This document shows, in pieces, positions 28,256 through 36,764 of a DNA stretch of 64,000 nt. The position numbers and the translations under genes are program-made. The stretch lies in NCBI GenBank assembly GCA_017303475.1, contig JAFLBO010000033.1:1-64000 (forward strand), read 5' to 3'. Within the stretch, counting starts at the first letter, position 1, and every line of letters begins with the position of its first letter. Source of the DNA: Chitinophagales bacterium (lineage in GTDB: Bacteria > Bacteroidota > Bacteroidia > Chitinophagales > Saprospiraceae). Below the pieces are notes generated by a model. That model was given only the letters and a program-made list of their open reading frames with translations. It ran no database searches and was not told the origin of the DNA.

Positions 28256-31200
28256 ATGCCAGCACCATTACCCATAGAAGTGATCTCCGCCGGCGCAGGC
28301 TCCGGCAAAACCTTTACCCTGACGCAACGCATGGTGGCGCTGCTCCAGCAAGGCGTGCGCCCTGCCGGCATCATGGCCACTACCTTCACCAAAAAAGCCG
28401 CCGCCGAACTCCAGGAACGTGTACGCGTAAAACTCCTGGAGCTCGGCATGAACGAGGCCGCTAACGAACTCGGCGAAGCCCTCATAGGCACCGTACACAG
28501 TATAGGTACACGCTTGCTGCAACGCTTCGCTTTTGAAGCCGGGGTGTCGCCGCTGGTGGAAATCATTGCCGATGGCGACGAACAGCGACTCTTCAACGAA
28601 TCGCTCTCGCAGGTACTTACCGTGCAGCGCATTGAACGCATGAACCTGCTGGCCGACCGGCTCGGACTGACCAAAAAAACCATAGGCGATCCGTACGACT
28701 GGCGCCGCGATATCCGCAACCTCACCGATGTGGCCCGGGCCAATAATTTTGATCGCACGGTGCTGGAAATCAGCAAACAGCGTTCCTGGAAAAGTTTTGA
28801 GCGATTGCTGCTGCCGGTTGAAAACCTCGATCCTGTTACCTGGAACAACCGCCTGCTGGCTGCCATGGACCAAACCGTGGCCGCTCTGGATGCCAACGAG
28901 GCGGATACCACCAAAACCACCCGCGATGCCGCTGAAGTGCTGCGCCAGTTTCAAAACCAGCTGCGCAGTCGGGGCGAACTCCACTGGCACGAATGGGTGA
29001 AAATTGGCAAAACCAATCCCGGCGCCAAGAGCCGCGACCTGATGGAAGACCTGCAACAAATGGCGGGTCGCCACATGGCCCATCCGCAGTTTCACGACGA
29101 TATCCGCAGCTACATAGCCCTGGTGTTCGACCTCGCCGCTGATGCCCTGCACGAGTACGAACAGTACAAGAAAAAACGCGGTCTGATTGACTACACCGAT
29201 ATGGAGACCTATGTGAGCAAGCTCCTGCGGGTGGAAAGCGTGCGCCAAACCCTGCGCGAAGAACTGGACCTGCTGCTGGTAGACGAGTTTCAGGACACCT
29301 CCCCCATTCAGCTCGATATCTTCCTGCAAATCAGCGGTTTGGCGCGTCATTCCATCTGGGTAGGCGACCCCAAGCAAAGCATCTACGGTTTTCGCGGCGC
29401 CGAACCCGCCCTCATGCAGGCCATCATACAGGCCACCGGCGGCGTGAAAGACGAGAATATCCTGAAAAAATCCTGGCGCAGCCGGCCCGATCTGGTGCAT
29501 GCCTCCAATGCCATTTTTGAGCGCGCTTTTGAAGGAATGCCCCGGGAACAAATTGTACTCGAGCCGGCCCATGCCGACAATCCCGCGCTCGGCCAGGGAC
29601 TGGCCCTGCAGCACTGGCATTTTAAATCGGATCTGGACGAGAAAAAAGTGCCCGGCGCGCCCTGGTTTGATCTCTGTGTGGCCGATCAGGTGCGCATCAT
29701 GCTGGAACGCGGCGTGCCGGTAGCCAACAAAAAACGCACAGAAGCCCGTCCGCTGCGTCCGGGCGACATAGCCATCCTCTGCCGCAGCAACCGCCAGTGC
29801 CTGAGCATGGCCGATGCCCTGCACCACGTGGGCCTGAAAGCCGCCATTGCCCGCAACGGACTGCTGGAAACCCCGGAAGCCAAACTGGTGCTGGCCTGTC
29901 TGAAATTCCTCGTTACGCCCGGCGATGCCCTGGCCGCGGCAGAAATCCTGTTCCTCACCGGCAGCATGGATCTGGAGCAGATTGTGAACCGCCGGCTGGA
30001 ATACCTCGCCGAACATGGCGATGAACGATCGTACGGCGGCGAATGGGTAGAAAACGCCCCGATCCTGGAGCACCTGCGCAGCATGAAACCGCGCACGGCC
30101 GATTTATCCGCCTCCGAGATCCTCAATTTTGTTTTGGAAGAACTGGATCTGCGCCGGGCCGTGGTGCAACTCGGCAACCCCGATCAGCGCCTGGACAACC
30201 TCGACCGCCTGCGTCGCTATGCCCTGGATTACGAATCCGCCTGTCAGCGCCTGCACACGGCGGCCTCGCTGGGCGGCTTCCTGCTCTGGCTGCAGCAGCT
30301 GGCCGATCAGGAGCTGGACGCCCAGGGCTCCGGCGAGTCTGAAGATGCGGTGAAAGTGCTCACCTACCACCGTTCCAAGGGCCTGGAGTACCCTGTTACC
30401 ATTTGTCATGCCCTGGAGCAGGCGTTGAAAGAGCAGATCTGGGGGTTCAACCTCGTGAGCGAAACCAACGAGCCCGACCTCAACAACATCCTGGGCAACC
30501 GCTGGCTGCGTTTTTGGGTAAATCCGTATGCCGATCAGTACCGCAACACCCCCTTGCAGGAATCTGTGGAGGTAACAGAAGAATTTATGGCCGCCCGCCG
30601 CGTGGCGCTGGAGGAAGAAGCCCGGCTTTTGTACGTGGGCATCACCCGCGCGCGCGACGCCCTTGTCTTCCCCAGCACCATGAAAGGCACCGGCTGGCTC
30701 AACCGCGTGTTCAGCCGGGGCGACGAGAGCATACCCACCCTGGATCCGCACTCCGACGAGACCCCGTTTTACCACCAGGGCATGCCCCTGCGCATAGAAA
30801 CCGAGGTATGTTATAAAGGCCGTGAGTTTACGGAGAACACCCGCGCCGAAAGCAGCGTGCAGTACCATGCCAGTCGTAAGGGGCGCCGGCCATCCATACA
30901 GCCCAATTTGTGGATAGATCCGCTGCGCGAAATGCCGCCCGGCGTACAGCTCAACCCCGGCGAACCCGAGGTATGGAGTTCCTGGCTGGAATTCAGGGGC
31001 GATTACGTGCCGGAAATAGGCAAGGCGCTCACCTCCTTCCTCTTGGCCGACCGCCCCGGTTTGCGGCAGGAAGACCGGTTGTTTCTGGCCCGCAAACAAA
31101 TGCAAATCCGGCGTTTGAAAGACCAGGTAACGCCCGAGCAGTTTTTGCGTCAATCAGCCGCTTTTCAGACATTTATACAGCAAAAATTTGCCCCCACGCG

Positions 31201-31450
31201 CATACTGGCCCACTACAACGCCGAAGCTCCCCAGGGCAAGCGCCTGCTCAAACTGGAAGCCGATCTCTACCTGGAAACCCCAGGCGGCCCGGTGATCCTG
31301 CATTTTGCCCCCTTTGCGGAAGGCATGAAAAAGTGGAAACAAACGGTGCAGGGGTTAGGGCCGTTGTTGGCGTGGTGGAAGGTGGTGAAGGCGGGGGTTG
31401 AGGTTTGGGTGGTTTGGGGGGTGGAGGGGAGTGGGGTGCGGGTGGGGTGA
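28256..31450 (+). CDS. UvrD/AddA-type helicase with degenerate C-terminal nuclease domain
   Basis: The 1064-aa protein (ATG at 28256) carries the superfamily 1 helicase signature. The Walker A GAGSGKT is at 13-19, Walker B VDEFQDTS at about 342-349, VGDPKQSIYGFRGAEP at 369-384, the HRSKGLEYP motif, and YVGITRARDAL from 793. In AddA/RecB-like enzymes the C-terminal PD-(D/E)xK nuclease reads D..(I/V)xDYK. Here residues 1003-1017 keep the first Asp (EADLYLET) but have VILHFAPF in place of the D-x-K segment, so cutting activity is probably lost. The last ~40 residues are low-complexity Gly/Val/Trp encoded by a G-rich run. No AddB-like partner gene is adjacent. Role: DNA unwinding in recombination or defence (inference). 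Confidence 0.85.
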   Translation: MPAPLPIEVISAGAGSGKTFTLTQRMVALLQQGVRPAGIMATTFTKKAAAELQERVRVKLLELGMNEAANELGEALIGTVHSIGTRLLQRFAFEAGVSPLVEIIADGDEQRLFNESLSQVLTVQRIERMNLLADRLGLTKKTIGDPYDWRRDIRNLTDVARANNFDRTVLEISKQRSWKSFERLLLPVENLDPVTWNNRLLAAMDQTVAALDANEADTTKTTRDAAEVLRQFQNQLRSRGELHWHEWVKIGKTNPGAKSRDLMEDLQQMAGRHMAHPQFHDDIRSYIALVFDLAADALHEYEQYKKKRGLIDYTDMETYVSKLLRVESVRQTLREELDLLLVDEFQDTSPIQLDIFLQISGLARHSIWVGDPKQSIYGFRGAEPALMQAIIQATGGVKDENILKKSWRSRPDLVHASNAIFERAFEGMPREQIVLEPAHADNPALGQGLALQHWHFKSDLDEKKVPGAPWFDLCVADQVRIMLERGVPVANKKRTEARPLRPGDIAILCRSNRQCLSMADALHHVGLKAAIARNGLLETPEAKLVLACLKFLVTPGDALAAAEILFLTGSMDLEQIVNRRLEYLAEHGDERSYGGEWVENAPILEHLRSMKPRTADLSASEILNFVLEELDLRRAVVQLGNPDQRLDNLDRLRRYALDYESACQRLHTAASLGGFLLWLQQLADQELDAQGSGESEDAVKVLTYHRSKGLEYPVTICHALEQALKEQIWGFNLVSETNEPDLNNILGNRWLRFWVNPYADQYRNTPLQESVEVTEEFMAARRVALEEEARLLYVGITRARDALVFPSTMKGTGWLNRVFSRGDESIPTLDPHSDETPFYHQGMPLRIETEVCYKGREFTENTRAESSVQYHASRKGRRPSIQPNLWIDPLREMPPGVQLNPGEPEVWSSWLEFRGDYVPEIGKALTSFLLADRPGLRQEDRLFLARKQMQIRRLKDQVTPEQFLRQSAAFQTFIQQKFAPTRILAHYNAEAPQGKRLLKLEADLYLETPGGPVILHFAPFAEGMKKWKQTVQGLGPLLAWWKVVKAGVEVWVVWGVEGSGVRVG

Positions 31451-31470
31451 GGGTGGGGTGAAGAGGTTGG
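31340..31470 (+). other. Strongly G-rich run at the helicase gene end
   Basis: From about 31350 to 31462 the + strand is a succession of GG/GGG runs (for example GGTTTGGGGGGTGGAGGGG) with hardly any cytosine. It encodes the odd tail of the helicase and continues past its stop codon. It could form G-quadruplex structures. It may mark a join or a slippage-prone site where the original C-terminal coding sequence was changed. Confidence 0.6.
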
Positions 31471-31687
31471 CGCGGCTGTAATCGCATAATTGAACCGACT
31501 AGAAGGAGGTTATTGGCAATCTTGCACTTCAGTTCATCCGGGTACAAATTTCTGCGATTAACTTTTTTAATCCAGATCTTGACTTTGCAAGGAGGGTTTT
31601 GTCTGAAGGTCTTTTAGGCCAAGGCCATAATATGCGTCCTAAGATTTGGCAGACATTTTGTAATCTAATAAGAAAAAGATAAAAATC

Positions 31688-34600
31688 ATGTCAATTATAG
31701 CTACTCCTGATGATTTTTACATAGGTATTGTCAAATCAGTCTTTCCACATAAATTTTTTGGATTTATAAGTGGGCACGATAAAAAGGAATACTTTTTTCA
31801 TTTCCACAATTCAACTGGAAAGCCATTAATTGGCGACTTGGTTTTTTTTCGTAAAATCGAATCAAACAAATATGTTGGCAAGTTATCAGCTATTCAAGTG
31901 TTGCCAATTAGAACAATAAAAAACATTAACCTGCTAAAACCCTTTTTTGAAGTAGGAGAGCCTATTACTAATAAGCAAAAAATTATCGAATCTCTAACTG
32001 GGTGGCAATTAATAAAGCTATTAGAAGCTTTATTTCCAGAAGGTTTTAGTAGCTTAGCTAATGAAAAAAATATTGAAGAATTTATCAATACTTTTAAGCC
32101 ATTTATAAATTCAACCTCTAAAAAAATGCTATCAAATTGGATTATTGAGAAAGGCGGGAGAGAACTTCATCTAAAATTATTTTTTGATGGCACTTTAGAT
32201 ACTATCGGCGATACATCTTTCATTCTAAAAATATTTGATAATCTTAGTGAAGATCAAAAAAAAATCATTATTTCACGAATTAGCAATAGTGATATGAATG
32301 TGATTTTAGAAAACAGGCGTTCAAAAGTAACAAAGCCAATTGAAACATACGAGGAATATGAAAGTTTTCGATCATGTTTTGTTGGTTTTCAACAATTTTT
32401 TATTGATTATAAAAACAAAGATATTTTCACCGATTTCTTTCATTGGAAAAAAAAATTATGTGACGAATCTTCAAAAGAATTCCATGTTAGATTTTTTATA
32501 GATGGCGTCACTGAATATATTAGTAATGATTTAATAACTGATGAACTTAAACATTTAAACTACGAACAATTAGAGGAACTTTTTTCCAAATTAGATCAGG
32601 AAACTTTGTTACATGTTTTGAGTAAAATTCAAGAAAATTTTGATAATTATGCGTTTCAAATAATATTCAAATTAATAGCCGAAAATATTAAATTTGTAGA
32701 AATTATATATGCAAAAAGTACATTTTATACAGTATATGAAAGTACTCATACTAGCTATAAAGTAAATGCTCTTGGGTTAACGATTCAAGGAAAAGAAACT
32801 TTAGATTTAGTAAAAAATAAATCTAAAGATGGGATATTATTTCAAAAAATATGGGAAATAATGTTGCTAGATTTAAAACGCTTATTTACTAAAATTGCAA
32901 TTGAACGGGTTCAAAAAAATCACTTAATAACTGAATTCCTTTTTTCAATTGTAAGATATTGTTCCCCTGTAATATCTCAGCAAACCTACGAATTGTCGAA
33001 ATCTCTATTTAAGATGATTGAAGAGGCTATTGAGACGTCTGTTCTTACCTTTTCCTCAAAAAGCACCCGAGAATCTCGAAACAAAGCACTAATTATAGAT
33101 ATTTATCAACCATTAAAATTAAAAATTTTTTCTCAAGCAATTCCCTATTATAATCTTTGTTTTTCTCTTGACGGATTCAATTCCGAAATTGATGAAAAAT
33201 TTGTCATATCAAATTACCGGTTTTTAGACAAAGAAACCATACACAGATTACTTCAACTTAATCAAAAACGTCTTAACCAAAGATTATTTGAAGAAATTAT
33301 AGACGAAATCAAATTTATTGATTCAGATAATGAATTTTTCAATCTAAAAGAATTGTTGTATCAGGTTAAAACCTACTTGCCAAGTTTTTTAAATGAAATT
33401 ACTCAGAGAGCTGCATTAAAATGTACTCAAAAATATAGTTTTCATCTTTGGTTAGAAGGTTATATTTCGCAATTTGATGAGGAGTATGTAAATAATGTTT
33501 TTCATGAAAGTCAGGAACTTGTCAAGCAGAAAATAATTGGGCTTCTGCCTTTAGACGTAACAGCTAGAATATTAATAAATGAAATTTCTGTTATTAAAAA
33601 AATAGATGATAAAAGATCATATTCCCTATTAAAAGAGGTCTTAATTTTCTTTCGCAAATTTGCGCCTTCTATACTAAATGAACTAGAAATAACAGAATAC
33701 ATCAAAATTGATTATAAATTTATGTATTTGTTATGGATTGATGGATTTAATATTCCATTCACTATTGAACAAATAATAAACCAACTTAAGCCATATTACG
33801 ATAATTCGAATCCAGAAAAAGTTAAAGTAGGTGCCCTATCAACTCTTAAACGTAGACTTAATAACCTTGGCCAAATTGAAACGGATAACCAATTTTTAGA
33901 AGTCGCAACTGTACTCAGATACATTAACAGTTATTTCTCAAAAAGTGATTTTGAAATCGTTTCCAAAGAGCTGTATTATAATAATACTGATTTTTGTAAA
34001 ATAAAAATGTATATATTTGAATTCGTCAATTTGAGTAAGGAAGATTTTTGCAATGATATTGAATCAATATTTAAGGGACAGTTTTTTAGACTTCTTCGAG
34101 AAGAAAAGAAGAAATTTCTTAAATTAGCAAAAAATCAACTTCCTGATTTTAATCTGAAGATACGCGATGATATCAACCCTAGTGAGATTATAGAAAAAAT
34201 GAAAGATGGCAAAGTCGTTTTAAATACGAAATTCCGAGATGTTCTTTTTTTTAATGGAGCTTTCGCAATTAAAATTGATGATGACACTTGGAGTGAAGCT
34301 TTTTCATGGGATTTTTCGAAAATTGGATTTAATCTCTTAAGACGTTTTTTTTCGAAGCAAAATGCAGATTCAGCTGTTAGAATTACTGTATTAGAAAAAA
34401 AAATCATACCAACATCTGACCTTGCACTAGGCTTGCTAGAGTTTAAAAAACAACTCTTGGTAATATTCCAGCGTTTCTCATACGACGATTCCGTTATTAA
34501 AATTGGGTTACCAGCACGCTCTGAATACTCAATATTATCTAATAAAGATATCAAGCGCATTACGCATGAAGAAAATGGCGAATGTGTTCGTTTCCTTTTT

Positions 34601-35038
34601 GATTATCAATCTGAAGCATTTAGACCAATTTATGTTATAGAATGGGTGCAAAACGAAAAAAATCCAATGGCTTCTACCCATATTGGCTCATGGCTTTTCT
34701 CATTTATTTTGCCAAGCAATGAAATCTTGATTGTTTGGGAAAGTGAAAAACTTGATCGGGCCACTCACCTTTTTCGATGCAAGCCAGAACTTTATCCTGA
34801 CGTGATTAATAAAATTGAAAAATATTTAGCTGAATCTGAAGGTCCTAAGCGAATTCGATTTAGTGGAGATACCATTGATGATATTGAATTAAAACAAAAT
34901 TTATTTTACTTTGGACACATCAATCATGATCACATGAATAATTGTGAACGTTGGTACTGTGAAATACTGAGATTTATTCCTGCCAAGCCTGGTCTTAACC
35001 CTCCAAATGAATCCTGGTATCCCACCTCAACGCGTTAA
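31688..35038 (+). CDS. Unassigned 1116-aa protein: cold-shock-like N-domain plus five DG repeats
   Basis: I do not recognise a family for the whole protein. Residues 10-70 (GIVKSVFPHKFFGFISGHD, YFFHFHNS) read as a cold-shock/OB-fold nucleic-acid-binding domain. Five degenerate units then share a pattern of hydrophobics followed by W/F-(I/L)-(D/E)-G, starting near residues 159 (LKLFFDG), 264 (VRFFIDG), 486 (LCFSLDG), 581 (FHLWLEG) and 674 (YLLWIDG), each with ~40 helical residues after it. The C-terminal ~250 residues are mixed alpha/beta. There is no signal peptide, membrane helix or obvious ATPase. The gene is very AT-rich compared with its neighbours, which points to transfer. It lies between a helicase and HipA/restriction genes and ends at a terminator. 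A role in nucleic-acid-linked defence is inference. Confidence 0.75.
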   Translation: MSIIATPDDFYIGIVKSVFPHKFFGFISGHDKKEYFFHFHNSTGKPLIGDLVFFRKIESNKYVGKLSAIQVLPIRTIKNINLLKPFFEVGEPITNKQKIIESLTGWQLIKLLEALFPEGFSSLANEKNIEEFINTFKPFINSTSKKMLSNWIIEKGGRELHLKLFFDGTLDTIGDTSFILKIFDNLSEDQKKIIISRISNSDMNVILENRRSKVTKPIETYEEYESFRSCFVGFQQFFIDYKNKDIFTDFFHWKKKLCDESSKEFHVRFFIDGVTEYISNDLITDELKHLNYEQLEELFSKLDQETLLHVLSKIQENFDNYAFQIIFKLIAENIKFVEIIYAKSTFYTVYESTHTSYKVNALGLTIQGKETLDLVKNKSKDGILFQKIWEIMLLDLKRLFTKIAIERVQKNHLITEFLFSIVRYCSPVISQQTYELSKSLFKMIEEAIETSVLTFSSKSTRESRNKALIIDIYQPLKLKIFSQAIPYYNLCFSLDGFNSEIDEKFVISNYRFLDKETIHRLLQLNQKRLNQRLFEEIIDEIKFIDSDNEFFNLKELLYQVKTYLPSFLNEITQRAALKCTQKYSFHLWLEGYISQFDEEYVNNVFHESQELVKQKIIGLLPLDVTARILINEISVIKKIDDKRSYSLLKEVLIFFRKFAPSILNELEITEYIKIDYKFMYLLWIDGFNIPFTIEQIINQLKPYYDNSNPEKVKVGALSTLKRRLNNLGQIETDNQFLEVATVLRYINSYFSKSDFEIVSKELYYNNTDFCKIKMYIFEFVNLSKEDFCNDIESIFKGQFFRLLREEKKKFLKLAKNQLPDFNLKIRDDINPSEIIEKMKDGKVVLNTKFRDVLFFNGAFAIKIDDDTWSEAFSWDFSKIGFNLLRRFFSKQNADSAVRITVLEKKIIPTSDLALGLLEFKKQLLVIFQRFSYDDSVIKIGLPARSEYSILSNKDIKRITHEENGECVRFLFDYQSEAFRPIYVIEWVQNEKNPMASTHIGSWLFSFILPSNEILIVWESEKLDRATHLFRCKPELYPDVINKIEKYLAESEGPKRIRFSGDTIDDIELKQNLFYFGHINHDHMNNCERWYCEILRFIPAKPGLNPPNESWYPTSTR

Positions 35039-35074
35039 AGCAAAGGCGGCCCAACTAATTAAGGCTCCACAAAC

Positions 35075-35117
35075 GAAACGCCCCTTCACTCTAAAGTAAA
35101 GGGGCGTTTTATTTTAA
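35075..35117. terminator. Bidirectional rho-independent terminator
   Basis: GAAACGCCCCTT (35075-35086) pairs with AAGGGGCGTTTT (35099-35110) around a 12-base loop and is followed by TATTTT. The A-run on the other side allows it to end both the 1116-aa gene from the left and the HipA-like pair from the right. Confidence 0.8.
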
Positions 35118-35131
35118 TGCGTGAAAAATTC

Positions 35132-35545
35132 TTAAAAAGCCGGAGTCAATTCAAACGGGTTCGTAATGGTGCGCCGACCAAATTGCTTTAACAAAGCCGC
35201 TTTTGTTTCGCCTTCGCTTGCCTGAACCTTTTCTTTTAAGAAAGCCTCAACCTGAGGTTGCGAGGTTCCAGGAATACGACTTTCAAAAAATGGGGGTAGA
35301 TCATCGGATACATACTCCTGATTCACATCCGGGAAGTTGGCAAAAGGCTGGATCTCTGATTGGTTTTTAAACCAGTCAGAATAAACAAATCGCCACCGAC
35401 TCTCACTAAATTCCAAGGTTCCAATTAGGTTGTTTTCATAAACAAGCCGAAAAACAAGCCGCGGAGCGGACTTCATCTGCTGTTCTGTGTCTTGTACGCT
35501 GACATTTTCGGAACGCTGCCAGCGGCGTAGCCATGTGATTTTCAT
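35132..35545 (-). CDS. HipA N-terminal-domain protein (split HipA, small subunit)
   Basis: The 137-aa product matches the N-terminal subdomain of HipA kinases: a beta-rich start (LVFRLVYENNLIGTLEF), WRFVYSDWF, and the conserved DLPPFFESRIPG. It lacks any kinase motif. In the known three-gene HipBST system the equivalent small protein, HipS, binds the kinase HipT and acts as the antitoxin. Here the gene is downstream of the kinase-like gene and overlaps it by four bases, the reverse of the hipS-hipT order. It probably partners that kinase. Confidence 0.7.
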   Translation of the reverse strand: MKITWLRRWQRSENVSVQDTEQQMKSAPRLVFRLVYENNLIGTLEFSESRWRFVYSDWFKNQSEIQPFANFPDVNQEYVSDDLPPFFESRIPGTSQPQVEAFLKEKVQASEGETKAALLKQFGRRTITNPFELTPAF

Positions 35546-36579
35546 GCGCGTCCCTCCTTTTTTATTTGGTGAATGATGTCGTTGAGCATTTGGAAACGCA
35601 AATTAAGACATTTCCTGATCAAATGGTAACGGGTAGGGGAGAACAATTTTTCAAATTCTTTTTCAAGCAAAGCATTTGTGTTTGTCTGACAAACAGGGTT
35701 AATCATGCCTTCGAAGACAAAACGAAATTCAGGTCGGTTTTGATATATCAGACGAGTTAATTCGAAATGGTTAGGGTTTTGCACCCCCTCCCAACCAATT
35801 CGTGGCATGGAAGTTTGAGCATACCTTTCCAGATTTGTGACTCCATCAGACGTTTTTTCTTGAAACCGCGGAAGTTTATTTTCATGTTCATTCCAAAATA
35901 GCCCTCTTGCAGAATCATAAACTGGAGAAAAGCGTGGAGCTCTTTCACCTTTGATGTGACGTATGATGCCCCAATTGTAGATGTGGCGGTCATTATTGCC
36001 CGTAATGGCATCAAAACAGAGCATTTTTACCAAATCTGTCATGATCTTCTCTCCGATGTCTCCGTGGCCAAATCTGTGCTTTATCGCGTTCTCCGTAAAC
36101 TGAAACGTAAAATAGTTCCGAACGGTTCTCCGATCCTTCTCAATTTCTTCCACCAATGACTCATCGGAGAGGTAGCCTGCATAAATTTCAGCACCGTGCT
36201 CAAGCCTTTCACCTGGCTTCAAAAAATATTCGCTTAAAAAGCGAAGGCGTCCAAACTCATCATCTACGGCAAGACGAGAATTTGCAACCGTCACGCCTAG
36301 AGCAAAACCCAAACGATTGAGTAAATGTTCCGTAATGCTTTCGTTTGGATACCATTTTCGAGCAACTTTTGCAATATAAGGTGTCCAGGTCTTGGGGTTG
36401 CTTTTTCGTGCACTCCTCCCAAATTCGTACAAACGGATAAAATCCTTCGGAGCCTCTCCGGAAATGGCCTGATCCAGAATTAAGGTGTGTCTCTTGGGAA
36501 GAGTTGGCAAATGCAGCCGTAATTCAGGGTCAAAACCTGAATGATTTTCATAAGGCACGAACTTCAGAGATTTAGACAT
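35542..36579 (-). CDS. HipA-type kinase domain protein (split HipA, large subunit)
   Basis: The 345-aa product shows the HipA/phosphatidylinositol-kinase-like catalytic core. The likely ATP lysine is in YIAKVA (K71), the catalytic loop is GNNDRHIYNWG at about 194-204, and a metal-binding SPVYDSARG lies about 17 residues later. HipA family kinases phosphorylate protein targets such as glutamyl- or tryptophanyl-tRNA synthetase and cause growth arrest; the target here is unknown. The N-terminal HipA subdomain is missing and supplied by the overlapping downstream gene. No HipB-like helix-turn-helix gene lies on either side, so repression and neutralisation must work differently, or HipB is elsewhere. 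Confidence 0.75.
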   Translation of the reverse strand: MSKSLKFVPYENHSGFDPELRLHLPTLPKRHTLILDQAISGEAPKDFIRLYEFGRSARKSNPKTWTPYIAKVARKWYPNESITEHLLNRLGFALGVTVANSRLAVDDEFGRLRFLSEYFLKPGERLEHGAEIYAGYLSDESLVEEIEKDRRTVRNYFTFQFTENAIKHRFGHGDIGEKIMTDLVKMLCFDAITGNNDRHIYNWGIIRHIKGERAPRFSPVYDSARGLFWNEHENKLPRFQEKTSDGVTNLERYAQTSMPRIGWEGVQNPNHFELTRLIYQNRPEFRFVFEGMINPVCQTNTNALLEKEFEKLFSPTRYHLIRKCLNLRFQMLNDIIHQIKKEGRA

Positions 36580-36764
36580 GGATTTGTTTTATTCCGTGTA
36601 ATTTAACCAGTTAGATAAGCCCTCGCTTACTCCTTCTCCACTATATTTGCCGCAGACTTCGGCAACATATCATAAATATAACCTAAAATTGCTACTCTGC
36701 AAAAAAAGATAAAATTTGTGAATCATCAGAATAATTTCGATTGATTTTAGTCCAGCACTTCAGC

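Noticed and set aside
28268..30073. 601-aa frame on the - strand
   Set aside because: It lies antisense inside the helicase gene, which has clear SF1 motifs. The antisense frame is a by-product of high GC codon use.
30104..31153. 349-aa frame on the - strand
   Set aside because: Antisense shadow of the helicase gene.
36580..36764. A hipB gene next to the HipA pair
   Set aside because: The 185 bases hold no frame with a helix-turn-helix, and none was found on the other side before the terminator.
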